From Brevundimonas bullata (GTDB taxonomy: Bacteria > Pseudomonadota > Alphaproteobacteria > Caulobacterales > Caulobacteraceae): DNA of 43,305 bases. The DNA lies in NCBI RefSeq assembly GCF_003350205.1, contig NZ_QLLC01000026.1, positions 1-43,305 on the forward strand. The letters are read 5' to 3'. Positions 1-7,881 of the stretch are shown piece by piece. The stretch's first letter is position 1, and every line of letters starts with the position of its first letter. The translations under genes and the position numbers were made by a program. The notes below the pieces were generated by a model. That model had not been told where the DNA came from, searched no databases, and saw only the letters and a list, made by a program, of their open reading frames with translations.

Positions 1-52
1 TGCGGCCCCGCCTCACCGCCCCAAGCTAACAGCTGGGCCGTAATGCAACGGT

Positions 53-195
53 TCCCTTGAGGGAGAAGGTGGGCCCGCAGGGCTCGGATGAGGGGTGTCA
101 GCGCGGCACCAGACCATGAGGCCGCGAGGGATTTTCCTCGCAACCCTCATCCGTCTTGCTCCGCAAGCCACCTTCTCCCTCAAGGGGAGAAGGAC
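53..195. repeat. Dispersed palindromic repeat, family A copy 1
   Basis: The left part (53-103, with GAGGGAGAAGGTGGGC and then CGGATGAGGGG) is the inverted complement of the right part (143-195, with CCCTCATCCG and then CCACCTTCTCCCTCAAGG). The outer arms can fold into a long stem, and the right end also holds a short local hairpin (CTTCTCCCTCAAGGGGAGAAG). Related sequences occur at 2573-2722, 10866-10922 (degraded) and 25907-26065. The element ends only 4 bp from the stop codon of the minus-strand flavin reductase, so it would lie in that gene's mRNA 3' end. I see no gene in the first 199 bases. Confidence 0.75.
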
Positions 196-199
196 ATGT

Positions 200-694
200 T
201 CACGCCCCCGGATCGACCGCCTGCCCGTACTTGCCACGGAAATAGGTCAGGGCGTCGCTTGGATGGGTGTCGAACGCCGCCACCCGGCCAACGATCACCA
301 GGTGATCCCCCATGACGATGCGGTCGTGGGTCGTGCAGTCCAGCCGCGTCACGGCGTTTCGCAGGCGCGGCGGAGCGGGATCGCCGACCTCGAACTCGTC
401 CTCCGACAGGGTGCAGACGCCCCAGGCGAAGCGGTCCGACATGGCCTGGTCCTCGACCGGCAAGACATGAACCGCGAACCGCTCGGCCCCGGCGAAGGCG
501 TCATGGCGATCCGACTTCACATCCATGCACCACAGCACCAGCGGCGGGTCCAGCGACACCGAGGTGAAGCTGTTCACCGTAATGCCCAGCGGCCCCTCAG
601 CCGTATGGGCCGTCACCACGCAGACGCCGGTGGCGAAACCGCCCAGCGCCTTGCGATAGGCCTTGGCGTCGAATTCGGAAGAAGATGAGGTCAT
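200..694 (-). CDS. Flavin reductase family protein (FMN-binding split barrel)
   Basis: A 164-residue protein of the flavin reductase-like (DIM6/NTAB) family. Members reduce FMN or FAD with NAD(P)H and often feed two-component monooxygenases. Family features are the N-terminal RKALGGFATGVCVVTA, then GITVNSFTSVSLDPPLVLWC (flavin-binding loop), and FAVHVLPVEDQAMSDRFA. The C-terminal part carries DRIVMGDHLVIVGRV followed by the terminal YFRGKYG typical of these proteins. I prefer the ATG at 694 to an in-frame GTG at 700, because an AGGTCAGG sequence lies about nine bases before the ATG but too close to the GTG. The gene is monocistronic as far as the window shows. No partner oxygenase is next to it, so the substrate system is unknown. 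Confidence 0.85.
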   Translation of the reverse strand: MTSSSSEFDAKAYRKALGGFATGVCVVTAHTAEGPLGITVNSFTSVSLDPPLVLWCMDVKSDRHDAFAGAERFAVHVLPVEDQAMSDRFAWGVCTLSEDEFEVGDPAPPRLRNAVTRLDCTTHDRIVMGDHLVIVGRVAAFDTHPSDALTYFRGKYGQAVDPGA

Positions 695-826
695 GGTCAC
701 AGGCCTGACCTAAGCCGTGGGTCGCTGCGCGGCAAGGTCGCACCCGGAAACGTTCGCGCCGCAACCGCTTCTTAACGGGCAGCGTGGGATTCACGGCTAA
801 CAGACGACGTTAAGATTGGCCTGCCC

Positions 827-1726
827 ATGTCCGTGAGCGATCGCCCGATCCTCATCAAGAAGGTGAAGAAGGTGGTCGCCGGCGGCCACCACGGCGGCGC
901 GTGGAAAGTCGCCTACGCCGACTTCGTGACGGCCATGATGGCCTTCTTCCTGCTGATGTGGCTGATCAACACGACGGACCCGGAGCAGAAGCGCGGCATC
1001 GCCGAGTATTTCGCCCCGGCCAACGTCTCGGCCTCGACCTCGGGCTCCGGCGGCATCCTGGGAGGCACCGCTCTGGGCGACGACGGCGCCAAGAGCTCCG
1101 GCTCCATGGCCATGGTCGAGCAACTGGCCCCCGAAGCCCCTGAGTCGCCCGAAGAGGCCGGCCAGAACACCAACCTGTCCGCCGCCAGCGAATCCGCCCT
1201 GCGCGCCGAGATCGCCCGGCGCGAGGCCGCCGACTTCGCCAGCGCCGCCGAATCCCTGCGTCAGGCCATGCAGGCCATGCCCGAATTGGCCGAGCTGTCG
1301 AAACAGCTGATCATCGACCAGACGCCCGAGGGTCTGCGTATCCAGCTGGTCGATCAGGAAGGCCGCTCGATGTTCGAAAACGGCTCCTCGCGCCCCAACC
1401 CGCGCGCCCAGATGCTGCTGCGGGCCATCGCCAAGGTCATCAACCAGCTGCCCAACCGTATCTCCATCACCGGCCACACCAGCGCCGTCGCCGGCTCCAG
1501 CCGCGCCAGCGGCGCGGGCGACTGGTCGCTGTCGTCGGCCCGCGCCGACGCCTCGCGCCTGACGCTGCAAGGCGCGGGCGTGAACGCCGACCGGGTCTAT
1601 TCGGTCGCGGGCAAGGCGGGCTCCGACCCCCTCTATCCCGACGATCCCTCGCTGGCCGGCAACCGCCGCATCGCCATCGTCCTGCTGCGTGAGGCGCCGG
1701 TCCTGCCCACGGACACCAGCCTGTGA
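827..1726 (+). CDS. motB: Flagellar motor stator protein MotB
   Basis: A 299-residue MotB. The N-terminal cytoplasmic stretch is basic (KKVKKVVAGGHHGGAWKVAY). One transmembrane helix follows, ADFVTAMMAFFLLMWLI, with Asp32 at the position of the proton-carrying aspartate of E. coli MotB. A linker rich in Ala, Glu and Ser spans roughly 60-165. The C-terminal OmpA-like peptidoglycan-binding domain covers about 165-290 and includes ISITGHTSAV and SLSSARADASR. In the family, MotB pairs with MotA to form the ion-conducting stator that anchors to the cell wall. motA is not adjacent, as in Caulobacter, where the two genes are separate. The gene lies divergent to the flavin reductase, with about 130 bp between them. 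Confidence 0.93.
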   Translation: MSVSDRPILIKKVKKVVAGGHHGGAWKVAYADFVTAMMAFFLLMWLINTTDPEQKRGIAEYFAPANVSASTSGSGGILGGTALGDDGAKSSGSMAMVEQLAPEAPESPEEAGQNTNLSAASESALRAEIARREAADFASAAESLRQAMQAMPELAELSKQLIIDQTPEGLRIQLVDQEGRSMFENGSSRPNPRAQMLLRAIAKVINQLPNRISITGHTSAVAGSSRASGAGDWSLSSARADASRLTLQGAGVNADRVYSVAGKAGSDPLYPDDPSLAGNRRIAIVLLREAPVLPTDTSL

Positions 1727-1826
1727 CCGCAAGCGCCGCTCTCACGGCGCTTGCGAAATCCCCCGGTTGCGCGCCAAATCGGCACATGAAGATCAGCCCG
1801 GCGAGCACCGAAACGGACCTGAGGCC

Positions 1827-2564
1827 GTGAGCCAGCATTTCCCGACCCGGCAGCTGCGGTTCTTCATGACCGCCAATGCCCCCTGCCCCTACCTGCCCGG
1901 TCAGTACGAGCGGAAGGTCTTCGCCAACCTGCCCTTCAGCGACGGCGCCGACGTCAACGACGCCCTGACCCAGGCGGGTTTCCGCCGCAGCCAGAACATC
2001 GCCTATCGCCCCGCCTGCGAGGCCTGCGCCGCCTGCGTCTCCGTTCGTATTCCGGTGGGCGAGTTCGCCTTCTCCCGCTCCCAGCGCAAGATCCTGAACC
2101 GCAACGCCGACCTGTCGCGCGACCTGGTCGAGGCCGAGGCGACGATGGAGCAGTTCGACCTGCTGCGCCGCTACCTCACCGCCCGCCATCCCGGCGGCGG
2201 CATGAGCGACATGGGCTGGTCCGACTATGTGTCGATGGTCGAGGATACGGCGGTCCGAACCCACCTGATCGAGTACCGTCTGCCCGCCGACAACGACGGC
2301 CCCGGCGATCTGGTCGGCGTCTGCCTGACCGACCTGCTCCACGACGGCCTGTCGATGGTCTACAGCTTCTTCGACCCCGATCTGGAGCGCCGCAGCCTGG
2401 GCCAGTTCGCCATCATGGATCACCTGCGCCAGGCCGCCCTGGTCGGCCTGCCTTTCGTCTATCTCGGCTACTGGGTCCAAGGCTCGCCCAAGATGGACTA
2501 CAAGGCCAGGTTCCGCCCGATGGAAGCCCTGCGCCCTCTGGGCTGGGAACGGCTGGAAGACTAG
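1827..2564 (+). CDS. bpt: Aspartate/glutamate leucyl- (arginyl-) tRNA-protein transferase
   Basis: A 245-residue N-end-rule aminoacyl transferase of the ATE1/Bpt family. It adds an amino acid from aminoacyl-tRNA to proteins with exposed acidic N-termini and so marks them for ClpAP/ClpS degradation. Visible signatures are APCPYLPGQYERKVF near the N-terminus with Cys20, then a cysteine cluster RPACEACAACVSVRIP (Cys64, Cys67, Cys70). Near the end, the acyl-CoA-N-acyltransferase-like fold shows SMVYSFFDPDLERRSLG, FVYLGYWVQGSPKMDYKARF and PMEALRPLGW. The start is GTG at 1827, preceded by GACCTGAGG. The open frame runs further upstream, but that part has no family similarity. Bacterial members of this subgroup are usually leucyl transferases (Bpt); arginyl specificity cannot be excluded from sequence. 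Confidence 0.9.
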   Translation: MSQHFPTRQLRFFMTANAPCPYLPGQYERKVFANLPFSDGADVNDALTQAGFRRSQNIAYRPACEACAACVSVRIPVGEFAFSRSQRKILNRNADLSRDLVEAEATMEQFDLLRRYLTARHPGGGMSDMGWSDYVSMVEDTAVRTHLIEYRLPADNDGPGDLVGVCLTDLLHDGLSMVYSFFDPDLERRSLGQFAIMDHLRQAALVGLPFVYLGYWVQGSPKMDYKARFRPMEALRPLGWERLED

Positions 2565-2572
2565 CACCGCGC

Positions 2573-2722
2573 CTCTCCCTCCCCTTCATGGGGAGGGTGG
2601 CTGAGGCTGAAGGCCGAAGCCGGGTGGGGGCGGCCCGGCTATTCAAGCGCATTACCCAGGACCAGCGCGCCCTCCCCACCCGGTCGCTTCGCGACCACCC
2701 TCCCCATGAAGGGGAGGGAGAA
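2573..2722. repeat. Dispersed palindromic repeat, family A-like copy 2
   Basis: The two ends are inverted complements: CTCCCTCCCCTTCATGGGGAGGGTGG at 2575-2600 and CCACCCTCCCCATGAAGGGGAGGGAG at 2695-2720 (described here as arms). Each arm also folds locally, because CCCTCCCC and GGGGAGGG flank TTCAT. The inner part has a GGCCGAAGCCGGGTGGGG / CCCCACCCGGTCGCTTC match. The element fills the gap between the convergent bpt and M48 protease genes and ends 6 bp before the protease stop. It could act as a bidirectional terminator, but there is no clean T-run. Confidence 0.7.
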
Positions 2723-2728
2723 GATGCC

Positions 2729-3751
2729 TCAGGTCGTCGGAACCGCCGTCCCCGACGTGACCGACGGCGTCGGCCCCTCGTCTCGCCCGCCGGCGAACTT
2801 CACCAGTGCCACGATCCGCTTCTCGATCGGCGGGTGTGTGGCGAAAAGGCCAGCGAAGCCCGCCTTGTCCGCCGTATTGTCCAAAAACATGCCGCGCAGC
2901 TCATCCGGCGCCCGCAGCTTCGACTGGCCCGACACCTTCCTCAGCGCCGAGATCATGGCGTCCGGGTTCTTGGTCAGCTCGACCGCCCCCGCATCGGCCA
3001 CATATTCCCGCGTCCGCGACAGGGTCATGCGGATGACCGCCGCCAGGCCGAAGCCGATCACCCCGATGGCCAGGCCGATCAGGATCAAGGGCAGGGCGTT
3101 CTTGTTGTTCCCGCCACGACCGCCGCGCACATAGAACAGGCTGCGGAAGACCAGTTCGGCGACCACGCTGATGATCCCCGCAAAGATCGAGGCGATCACC
3201 ATGGTCCGCACGTCCTTGTTGATGACGTGGGTCAGTTCATGGGCCAGGACGCACTCCATCTCGTCGCGGCTCAGGGCTTGCATCAGGCCCCGCGTGACGG
3301 TGACGCTGTAGTTCCCTTCATGCAGCCCTGACGCATAGGCGTTCAGCGACGGGCTCTCGATGATCCGCAGTGTCGGCGTCCGCAACCCGCGCGAGATCGC
3401 CAGGTTTTCCAGCAGGTTGTAGAGCTCCGGCTCCACCCGCCGCTCCACCTTCCTCGCGCCGGTCATGGCGTCGATCATCACCTGATTGCCGAAATAGGCG
3501 ATGACGAACCAGATCACGGCCACGATCAGGGCCGTCGGCACGGTCCAGCCCAGCATGGACGCCGCCAGCGCCAGATCCTGCCCCAGGTCGCCGCCCGAGT
3601 TGGGCAGCAGACCAAACCCCATCATCAGCACCTGAATGCCGAACAGGATCAGCACCAGCAGGACCGGGAACCCGGCCAGCAGGATCGCCGACCGGGTGTT
3701 GTTCTGCCAGATGTGGGTCTTGAGGCCGACGGCCTGACCGAAAACCGCCAT
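2729..3751 (-). CDS. htpX: M48 family membrane zinc metalloprotease (HtpX-like)
   Basis: A 340-residue M48 peptidase. Two transmembrane segments lie at about 21-45 and 65-90, and two more at about 183-205 and 218-240. The zinc-binding HELTH motif is at 171-175, and the third zinc ligand is probably Glu249 in TREYVADAGAVE. The family cleaves misfolded or damaged inner-membrane proteins. The gene follows lemA by 6 bp on the same strand. LemA-M48 pairs are common and suggest a membrane-stress unit. The C-terminal tail (GRDEGPTPSVTSGTAVPTT) is low complexity and runs up to a palindromic repeat just past the stop. It is longer than E. coli HtpX (about 290 residues), so the symbol is a family-level assignment. 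Confidence 0.85.
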   Translation of the reverse strand: MAVFGQAVGLKTHIWQNNTRSAILLAGFPVLLVLILFGIQVLMMGFGLLPNSGGDLGQDLALAASMLGWTVPTALIVAVIWFVIAYFGNQVMIDAMTGARKVERRVEPELYNLLENLAISRGLRTPTLRIIESPSLNAYASGLHEGNYSVTVTRGLMQALSRDEMECVLAHELTHVINKDVRTMVIASIFAGIISVVAELVFRSLFYVRGGRGGNNKNALPLILIGLAIGVIGFGLAAVIRMTLSRTREYVADAGAVELTKNPDAMISALRKVSGQSKLRAPDELRGMFLDNTADKAGFAGLFATHPPIEKRIVALVKFAGGRDEGPTPSVTSGTAVPTT

Positions 3752-3757
3752 TGGGGC

Positions 3758-4327
3758 TTAGAACTTCACCGTCGGCGGCGCCGCATTCAGAGCCGCGCGT
3801 TCACCCTCGCCCACATCAAAGAAGGGCTTGTCCGACGCAAAGCCGAACATGCCGGCGAACAGGACAGTCGGGAACTGACGGCGCAGGGCGTTGAACTCGC
3901 TGACCGCATTGTTGAAGAACCGGCGCGCGGCGGCCAGCTTGTTCTCGATGTCCGACAAGTCCATCTGCAACTGCTGGAAGTTGGCGTTGGCCTTCAGGTC
4001 CGGGTAGGCCTCGGACACGGCGAACAGACGCCCCAGAGCCCCCGTCAGCATGTTCTCGGCCTGCACCTTCTCATCGACAGTGCGCGCCCCGGCGGCGGCG
4101 GCTCTAGCCTGGGTCACGGCGTCAAGGGTGCCGCGCTCGTGCGTGGCGTAGCCCTTCACCGTCTCGACCAGATTGGGGATCAGATCCTGACGCTGCTTCA
4201 ACTGCACGTCGATGTCGGCAAACGACTGATTGGCCGCCTGATCCAGCGCCACAAGCTTGTTGTAGGCCCCGACGACGACGAACAGCAGAACGACGACGAT
4301 GACGCCGATGATGATCCAGGTGATCAT
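3758..4327 (-). CDS. lemA: LemA family protein
   Basis: A 189-residue LemA-family protein with one N-terminal transmembrane helix (IIIGVIVVVLLFVVVGAYN) and then an all-helical domain. Family signatures are NKLVALDQAANQSFADIDVQ, LKQRQDLIPNLVETVKGYA and YPDLKANANFQQLQMDLSDI, followed by ENKLAAARRFFNNAVSEFNA. The ATG at 4327 is chosen because a strong GGAGGAGG lies directly upstream (4331-4339). The open frame continues further 5' into the parC 3' end without similarity. It is the first gene of a lemA-M48 pair. The molecular role of LemA is poorly known; an association with membrane proteostasis is inferred from the pairing. Confidence 0.92.
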   Translation of the reverse strand: MITWIIIGVIVVVLLFVVVGAYNKLVALDQAANQSFADIDVQLKQRQDLIPNLVETVKGYATHERGTLDAVTQARAAAAGARTVDEKVQAENMLTGALGRLFAVSEAYPDLKANANFQQLQMDLSDIENKLAAARRFFNNAVSEFNALRRQFPTVLFAGMFGFASDKPFFDVGEGERAALNAAPPTVKF

Positions 4328-4402
4328 TGAGCCTCCTCCAGCATTTCGGGAGGAATATGCGGGGCCGCAGCCCCGGCAACCAATGAATTCGGCGTCACCC
4401 TT

Positions 4403-4423
4403 CCCTCTCCCGCCGGGAGAGGG
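4403..4423. terminator. Perfect hairpin between parC and lemA
   Basis: CCCTCTCCC, a 3-base loop and GGGAGAGGG form a perfect 9-bp stem just past the parC stop codon (4431). No T-tract follows on the parC side, so it may be a 3'-end stabiliser or a shortened relative of the family A palindromes rather than a classical terminator. Confidence 0.45.
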
Positions 4424-4430
4424 CTTGAAA

Positions 4431-6632
4431 TTAACGGAACTTGCGCATCCCGCGCGGACCCTGGCGACCGGCGCTGGCGCGCTTGCCCAGCCAGTCCTTC
4501 CAGTCAGGCCAGTTGCGGCGACGACCGCCGCCGTCGGCCCATTCCGGCCCCGTCTCGGCGTTGAACACCGCCACGTCGGCCAGACCGCCCTGCTTGTAGC
4601 CCTGCAGCTTGACCCCCTTGCCACGGCCCATTTCGGGCAGTTCGGCGATGGGGAAGATCAGCGCCTTGATGTTCTCGCCTATGGTCGCGACGTGGTCGCC
4701 CGTCACGCGCAGCATGGCCAGCATCTCGCCGTTCAGCACCTGCTTGCCGCCGCGCTTCTGCGCCAGAAGCTCGTTCTCTGGCGCGACGAAGCCGTAACCG
4801 GCCTTGGATGCGACCAGAAGTTTCGCATTCGGTTCGTGCGCCAGGACATTGATAATTTCAGCTTTTTCATCAAGATCGATCATCAGACGCAGCGGTTCGC
4901 CGTGCCCCCGGCCGGAGGCCAGCTTATCGGCCCCGATGGTGAAGATGCGTCCGTCCGAGGCGCCTACCAGCAGCTTGTCCGTGGTGAAGGTCGGCACCAG
5001 GAAGGCCAGGCTGTCGCCCTCCTTGAACTTCAGTTCCGACGGGTCCTCGACCTTGCCCTTGGCGGCGCGAATCCAGCCGCGTTCCGACAGGATGACCGTA
5101 ATGGCCTCGCGCGGGATGAAGGCTTCCGGCGCCACGAAGGCCGAGGCGTCCACCGCCTCGCCGATGGTCGTTCGACGCGGCGAGATCAGCGCCTTGCGCA
5201 CGACCTCCAGCTCCTTGGAAATGGCCTTCCACTGCTTGCCTTCCGAAGACGTCAGCGCCTTCAGCGCCGCAAGTTCTTCCGACAGAGCATTGAATTCTTT
5301 TTCGATCGCCATTTCCTCGATCCGCGCCAGCTGACGCAGGCGGGTGTCGAGGATGTAGTCGGCTTGCGGCTCGCTCAGACCGAAGCGCGCGATCAGGACC
5401 GCCTTCGGCTGCTCCTCCTCGCGAACGATGCGGATCACCTCGTCCAGGTTGAGGAAGACGATGCGCAGGCCTTCCAACAGGTGCAGTCGCTTCTCGACCC
5501 GCTCGATCCGCCATTGCGACCGGCGGTTCAGCACCACGCGGCGGTGATCCAGGAAGGCTTGCAGGCAGTCCTTCAAGCCCATGACGCGCGGCGTGCCCGT
5601 GGCGTCCAGCACGTTCATGTTGATCGGGAAGCGCACCTCCAGATCTGACAGCTTGAACAGGCTCTCCATCAGCATTTCAGGCTCGATGGTGCGGTTCTTG
5701 GGCTCCAGGATCAGGCGGATGTCTTCCGCCGACTCGTCGCGCACATCGCCCAGCAGAGGCGCCTTCTTGTTCTCGATCAGGTCGGCCAGGGCCTCGATCA
5801 GGCGGCTCTTCTGCACCTGATAGGGCATCTCGGTGACGATGATGCGCCAGACGCCGCGCCCCAGGTCCTCGGTCTCCCAGCGCGCGCGCAGGCGCACCCC
5901 GCCCCGACCTGTCTCATAGGCGTCCAGGATCGAGGCATGGCCCTCGACCGACACCCCGCCGGTCGGGAAGTCCGGCCCCGGCACGATCTGCACCAGTTCC
6001 TCGGTGGTCGCCTCGGGACGCTCCAGCAGCAGCTGACAGGCGTCGATCAGCTCGCCGACGTTGTGCGGCGGGATGGAGGTCGCCATGCCCACGGCGATGC
6101 CCGACGACCCGTTGGCCAGCAGGTTGGGGAAGCCGGCCGGCAACACCACCGGCTCTTCGTCCTGATCGTCATAGGTGGCGCGGAAGTCGACCGAGTCCTG
6201 GTCGATGCCGTCCAGCAACAGGACGGCGGCGGGCGTCAGCTTGCACTCGGTGTAGCGCATGGCCGCGGCGCTATCGCCGTCGATGTTGCCGAAGTTCCCC
6301 TGTCCGTCGACCAGCGGATAACGCTGGGCGAAATCCTGGGCCAGACGGACCAGGGCCTCATAGATCGAGGCGTCGCCGTGCGGGTGATAGCCGCCCATGA
6401 CCTCGCCGACGACCTTGGCGCATTTGCGCGCCGCCGCCTGCGGGTTCAGCCGCATCTGGTGCATGGCGTACATGATGCGGCGGTGCACCGGCTTGAAGCC
6501 GTCGCGCACGTCGGGCAGGGCCCGGTTGGTGATCGTGGACAGGGCGTAGGCGAGATAGCGCTTCGACAGCGCCTCGCTCATCGGCTCTTCGACGATGCGG
6601 CCGCCTTCAGGCGTCGGGGTGTGGATGGTCAT
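4431..6632 (-). CDS. parC: DNA topoisomerase IV subunit A
   Basis: A 733-residue type IIA topoisomerase A subunit. With ParE it decatenates daughter chromosomes. The N-terminal breakage-reunion domain contains [40 protein letters not shown] and [10 protein letters not shown], in which Tyr127 is the DNA-linking tyrosine. GyrA-like C-terminal repeats occupy roughly 480-715. They are shorter than in GyrA and lack a clear GyrA box, which supports ParC. The end is basic ([18 protein letters not shown]). ATG 6632 is chosen; a TTG 30 bases upstream would add only an unlikely N-terminal tail. The gene is divergent from the nitronate monooxygenase gene. Confidence 0.94.
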   Translation of the reverse strand: MTIHTPTPEGGRIVEEPMSEALSKRYLAYALSTITNRALPDVRDGFKPVHRRIMYAMHQMRLNPQAAARKCAKVVGEVMGGYHPHGDASIYEALVRLAQDFAQRYPLVDGQGNFGNIDGDSAAAMRYTECKLTPAAVLLLDGIDQDSVDFRATYDDQDEEPVVLPAGFPNLLANGSSGIAVGMATSIPPHNVGELIDACQLLLERPEATTEELVQIVPGPDFPTGGVSVEGHASILDAYETGRGGVRLRARWETEDLGRGVWRIIVTEMPYQVQKSRLIEALADLIENKKAPLLGDVRDESAEDIRLILEPKNRTIEPEMLMESLFKLSDLEVRFPINMNVLDATGTPRVMGLKDCLQAFLDHRRVVLNRRSQWRIERVEKRLHLLEGLRIVFLNLDEVIRIVREEEQPKAVLIARFGLSEPQADYILDTRLRQLARIEEMAIEKEFNALSEELAALKALTSSEGKQWKAISKELEVVRKALISPRRTTIGEAVDASAFVAPEAFIPREAITVILSERGWIRAAKGKVEDPSELKFKEGDSLAFLVPTFTTDKLLVGASDGRIFTIGADKLASGRGHGEPLRLMIDLDEKAEIINVLAHEPNAKLLVASKAGYGFVAPENELLAQKRGGKQVLNGEMLAMLRVTGDHVATIGENIKALIFPIAELPEMGRGKGVKLQGYKQGGLADVAVFNAETGPEWADGGGRRRNWPDWKDWLGKRASAGRQGPRGMRKFR

Positions 6633-6745
6633 GTGTTTTCGAATCGGTGATCTGAACGACAAAGTCTAGCGCAGCCTGCGGCTGACGCGGGGACGATCCG
6701 CGCCTATCTGTGGAGCGCCGCCGCCGAACAGGTCAGGAACCCGCC

Positions 6746-7816
6746 ATGAAGACCGCCCTCACCGACCGCCTGGGCCTCGATCTGCCGATCATTCAGGCCC
6801 CGATGGCCGGGACCTCCACGCCCAACCTGGCGGCGGCCGTGTCGAACGCCGGGGCGCTGGGCTCCATCTCCATCGCCTCGGTCGATGCGGTCGAGGGACG
6901 GCGTCAGATTCAGGCGCTGAGGGCCCTGACGACGCGGCCGTTCAACGTGAACCTGTTCTGCCATGCGCCGACGCCGCCCGATCCGGCGCGCGACCGCGTC
7001 TGGATCGACAGCCTGCGCCCACTTTTCGCTCAGTTCGGCGCCGCCCCGCCCGAGACGCTGACGGAAATCTATCAGAGCTTCCTGACCGACGACGCCAAGC
7101 TGGCGGTCCTGCTGGACGAGAAGCCCGCCGTGGTCAGCTTCCATTTCGGTCTGCCGCAGCCTGAAAAGATCGCCGTCCTGAAATCCGCCGGCTGTCTCCT
7201 GATCGCCAGCGCCACCACGCCGGAGGAAGGCCGACAGGCCCAGGCGGCGGGCGTCGACATGGTGGTGGCCCAAGGCTTCGAGGCCGGGGGCCATCGCGGG
7301 GTCTTCGATCCGGCTGACGATCCACGCTTCGCCACCCTGCCCCTGACGCGGCTTCTGGCGCGGGAGCTGGACATCCCGGTCATCGCGGCGGGCGGCATCA
7401 TGGACGGCGCCGGGATCGTAGCCGCGCTGGCGCTGGGCGCAGCAGGCGCGCAGCTGGGCACCGCCTTCGTCTCCTGCCCCGAGTCCGCCGCCAACCCCGC
7501 CTATCGCGCGGCGCTCGCCAGCCCGCGCGCCGAACGCACCCGGGTCAGCCCGGTCATCTCGGGCCGCCCCGCGCGCGGCGTCGAAAACGCCTTCATGCAG
7601 CGCGCCGACGAAGCCCTGACTGCCGGCTATCCCTACGCCTACGACCTCGGCAAGGCGCTGAACGCCGCCGCCAGCGCACAGGGCGACGACGGCTACGCCC
7701 CGCAATGGGCCGGTCAGGCCGCGCCCCTGACCCGCGCCTTGCCCGCCGCCGAACTGGTCGAGGCTCTGGCGCAGGAAACCCGCGCCGCCATCCGCGACCT
7801 GCAGAGCCTTTTGTAA
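6746..7816 (+). CDS. Nitronate monooxygenase (2-nitropropane dioxygenase family)
   Basis: A 356-residue FMN-dependent TIM-barrel enzyme that oxidises alkyl nitronates. Family features are LGLDLPIIQAPMAGTSTPNL at the start, NVNLFCHAP, the VVAQGFEAGGHRG motif containing the catalytic histidine region, VIAAGGIMDGAGI, and GAQLGTAFVSCPESAANPAY. The last motif belongs to the phosphate-binding part of the FMN site. The start is the ATG at 6746, preceded by CAGGTCAGGA. The open frame extends 12 codons further 5' without similarity. It stands alone, and the physiological substrate (propionate-3-nitronate in characterised members) is not evident from context. Confidence 0.9.
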   Translation: MKTALTDRLGLDLPIIQAPMAGTSTPNLAAAVSNAGALGSISIASVDAVEGRRQIQALRALTTRPFNVNLFCHAPTPPDPARDRVWIDSLRPLFAQFGAAPPETLTEIYQSFLTDDAKLAVLLDEKPAVVSFHFGLPQPEKIAVLKSAGCLLIASATTPEEGRQAQAAGVDMVVAQGFEAGGHRGVFDPADDPRFATLPLTRLLARELDIPVIAAGGIMDGAGIVAALALGAAGAQLGTAFVSCPESAANPAYRAALASPRAERTRVSPVISGRPARGVENAFMQRADEALTAGYPYAYDLGKALNAAASAQGDDGYAPQWAGQAAPLTRALPAAELVEALAQETRAAIRDLQSLL

Positions 7817-7881
7817 CTCCACGCCATCCGACGCGTTCCGGGCTGCGTAACATCAGGGTCTGAGGCCAAAGGACTGACACG

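Noticed and set aside
771..815. TTAA sequences before motB resembling a CtrA site (TTAA-N7-TTAA)
   Set aside because: The spacing is wrong: the nearest pair, CTAA and TTAA, has nine bases between. Not strong enough to call, although CtrA control of flagellar genes would make sense.
797..1732. Long open frame opposite motB (311 codons)
   Set aside because: It mirrors motB on the other strand, is Gly/Ala/Arg-rich with no family features, and motB itself is unmistakable. Long antisense frames are common at this GC content.
4299..5648. 449-codon plus-strand frame opposite parC
   Set aside because: Gln/Arg/His-rich shadow of parC without a plausible domain.
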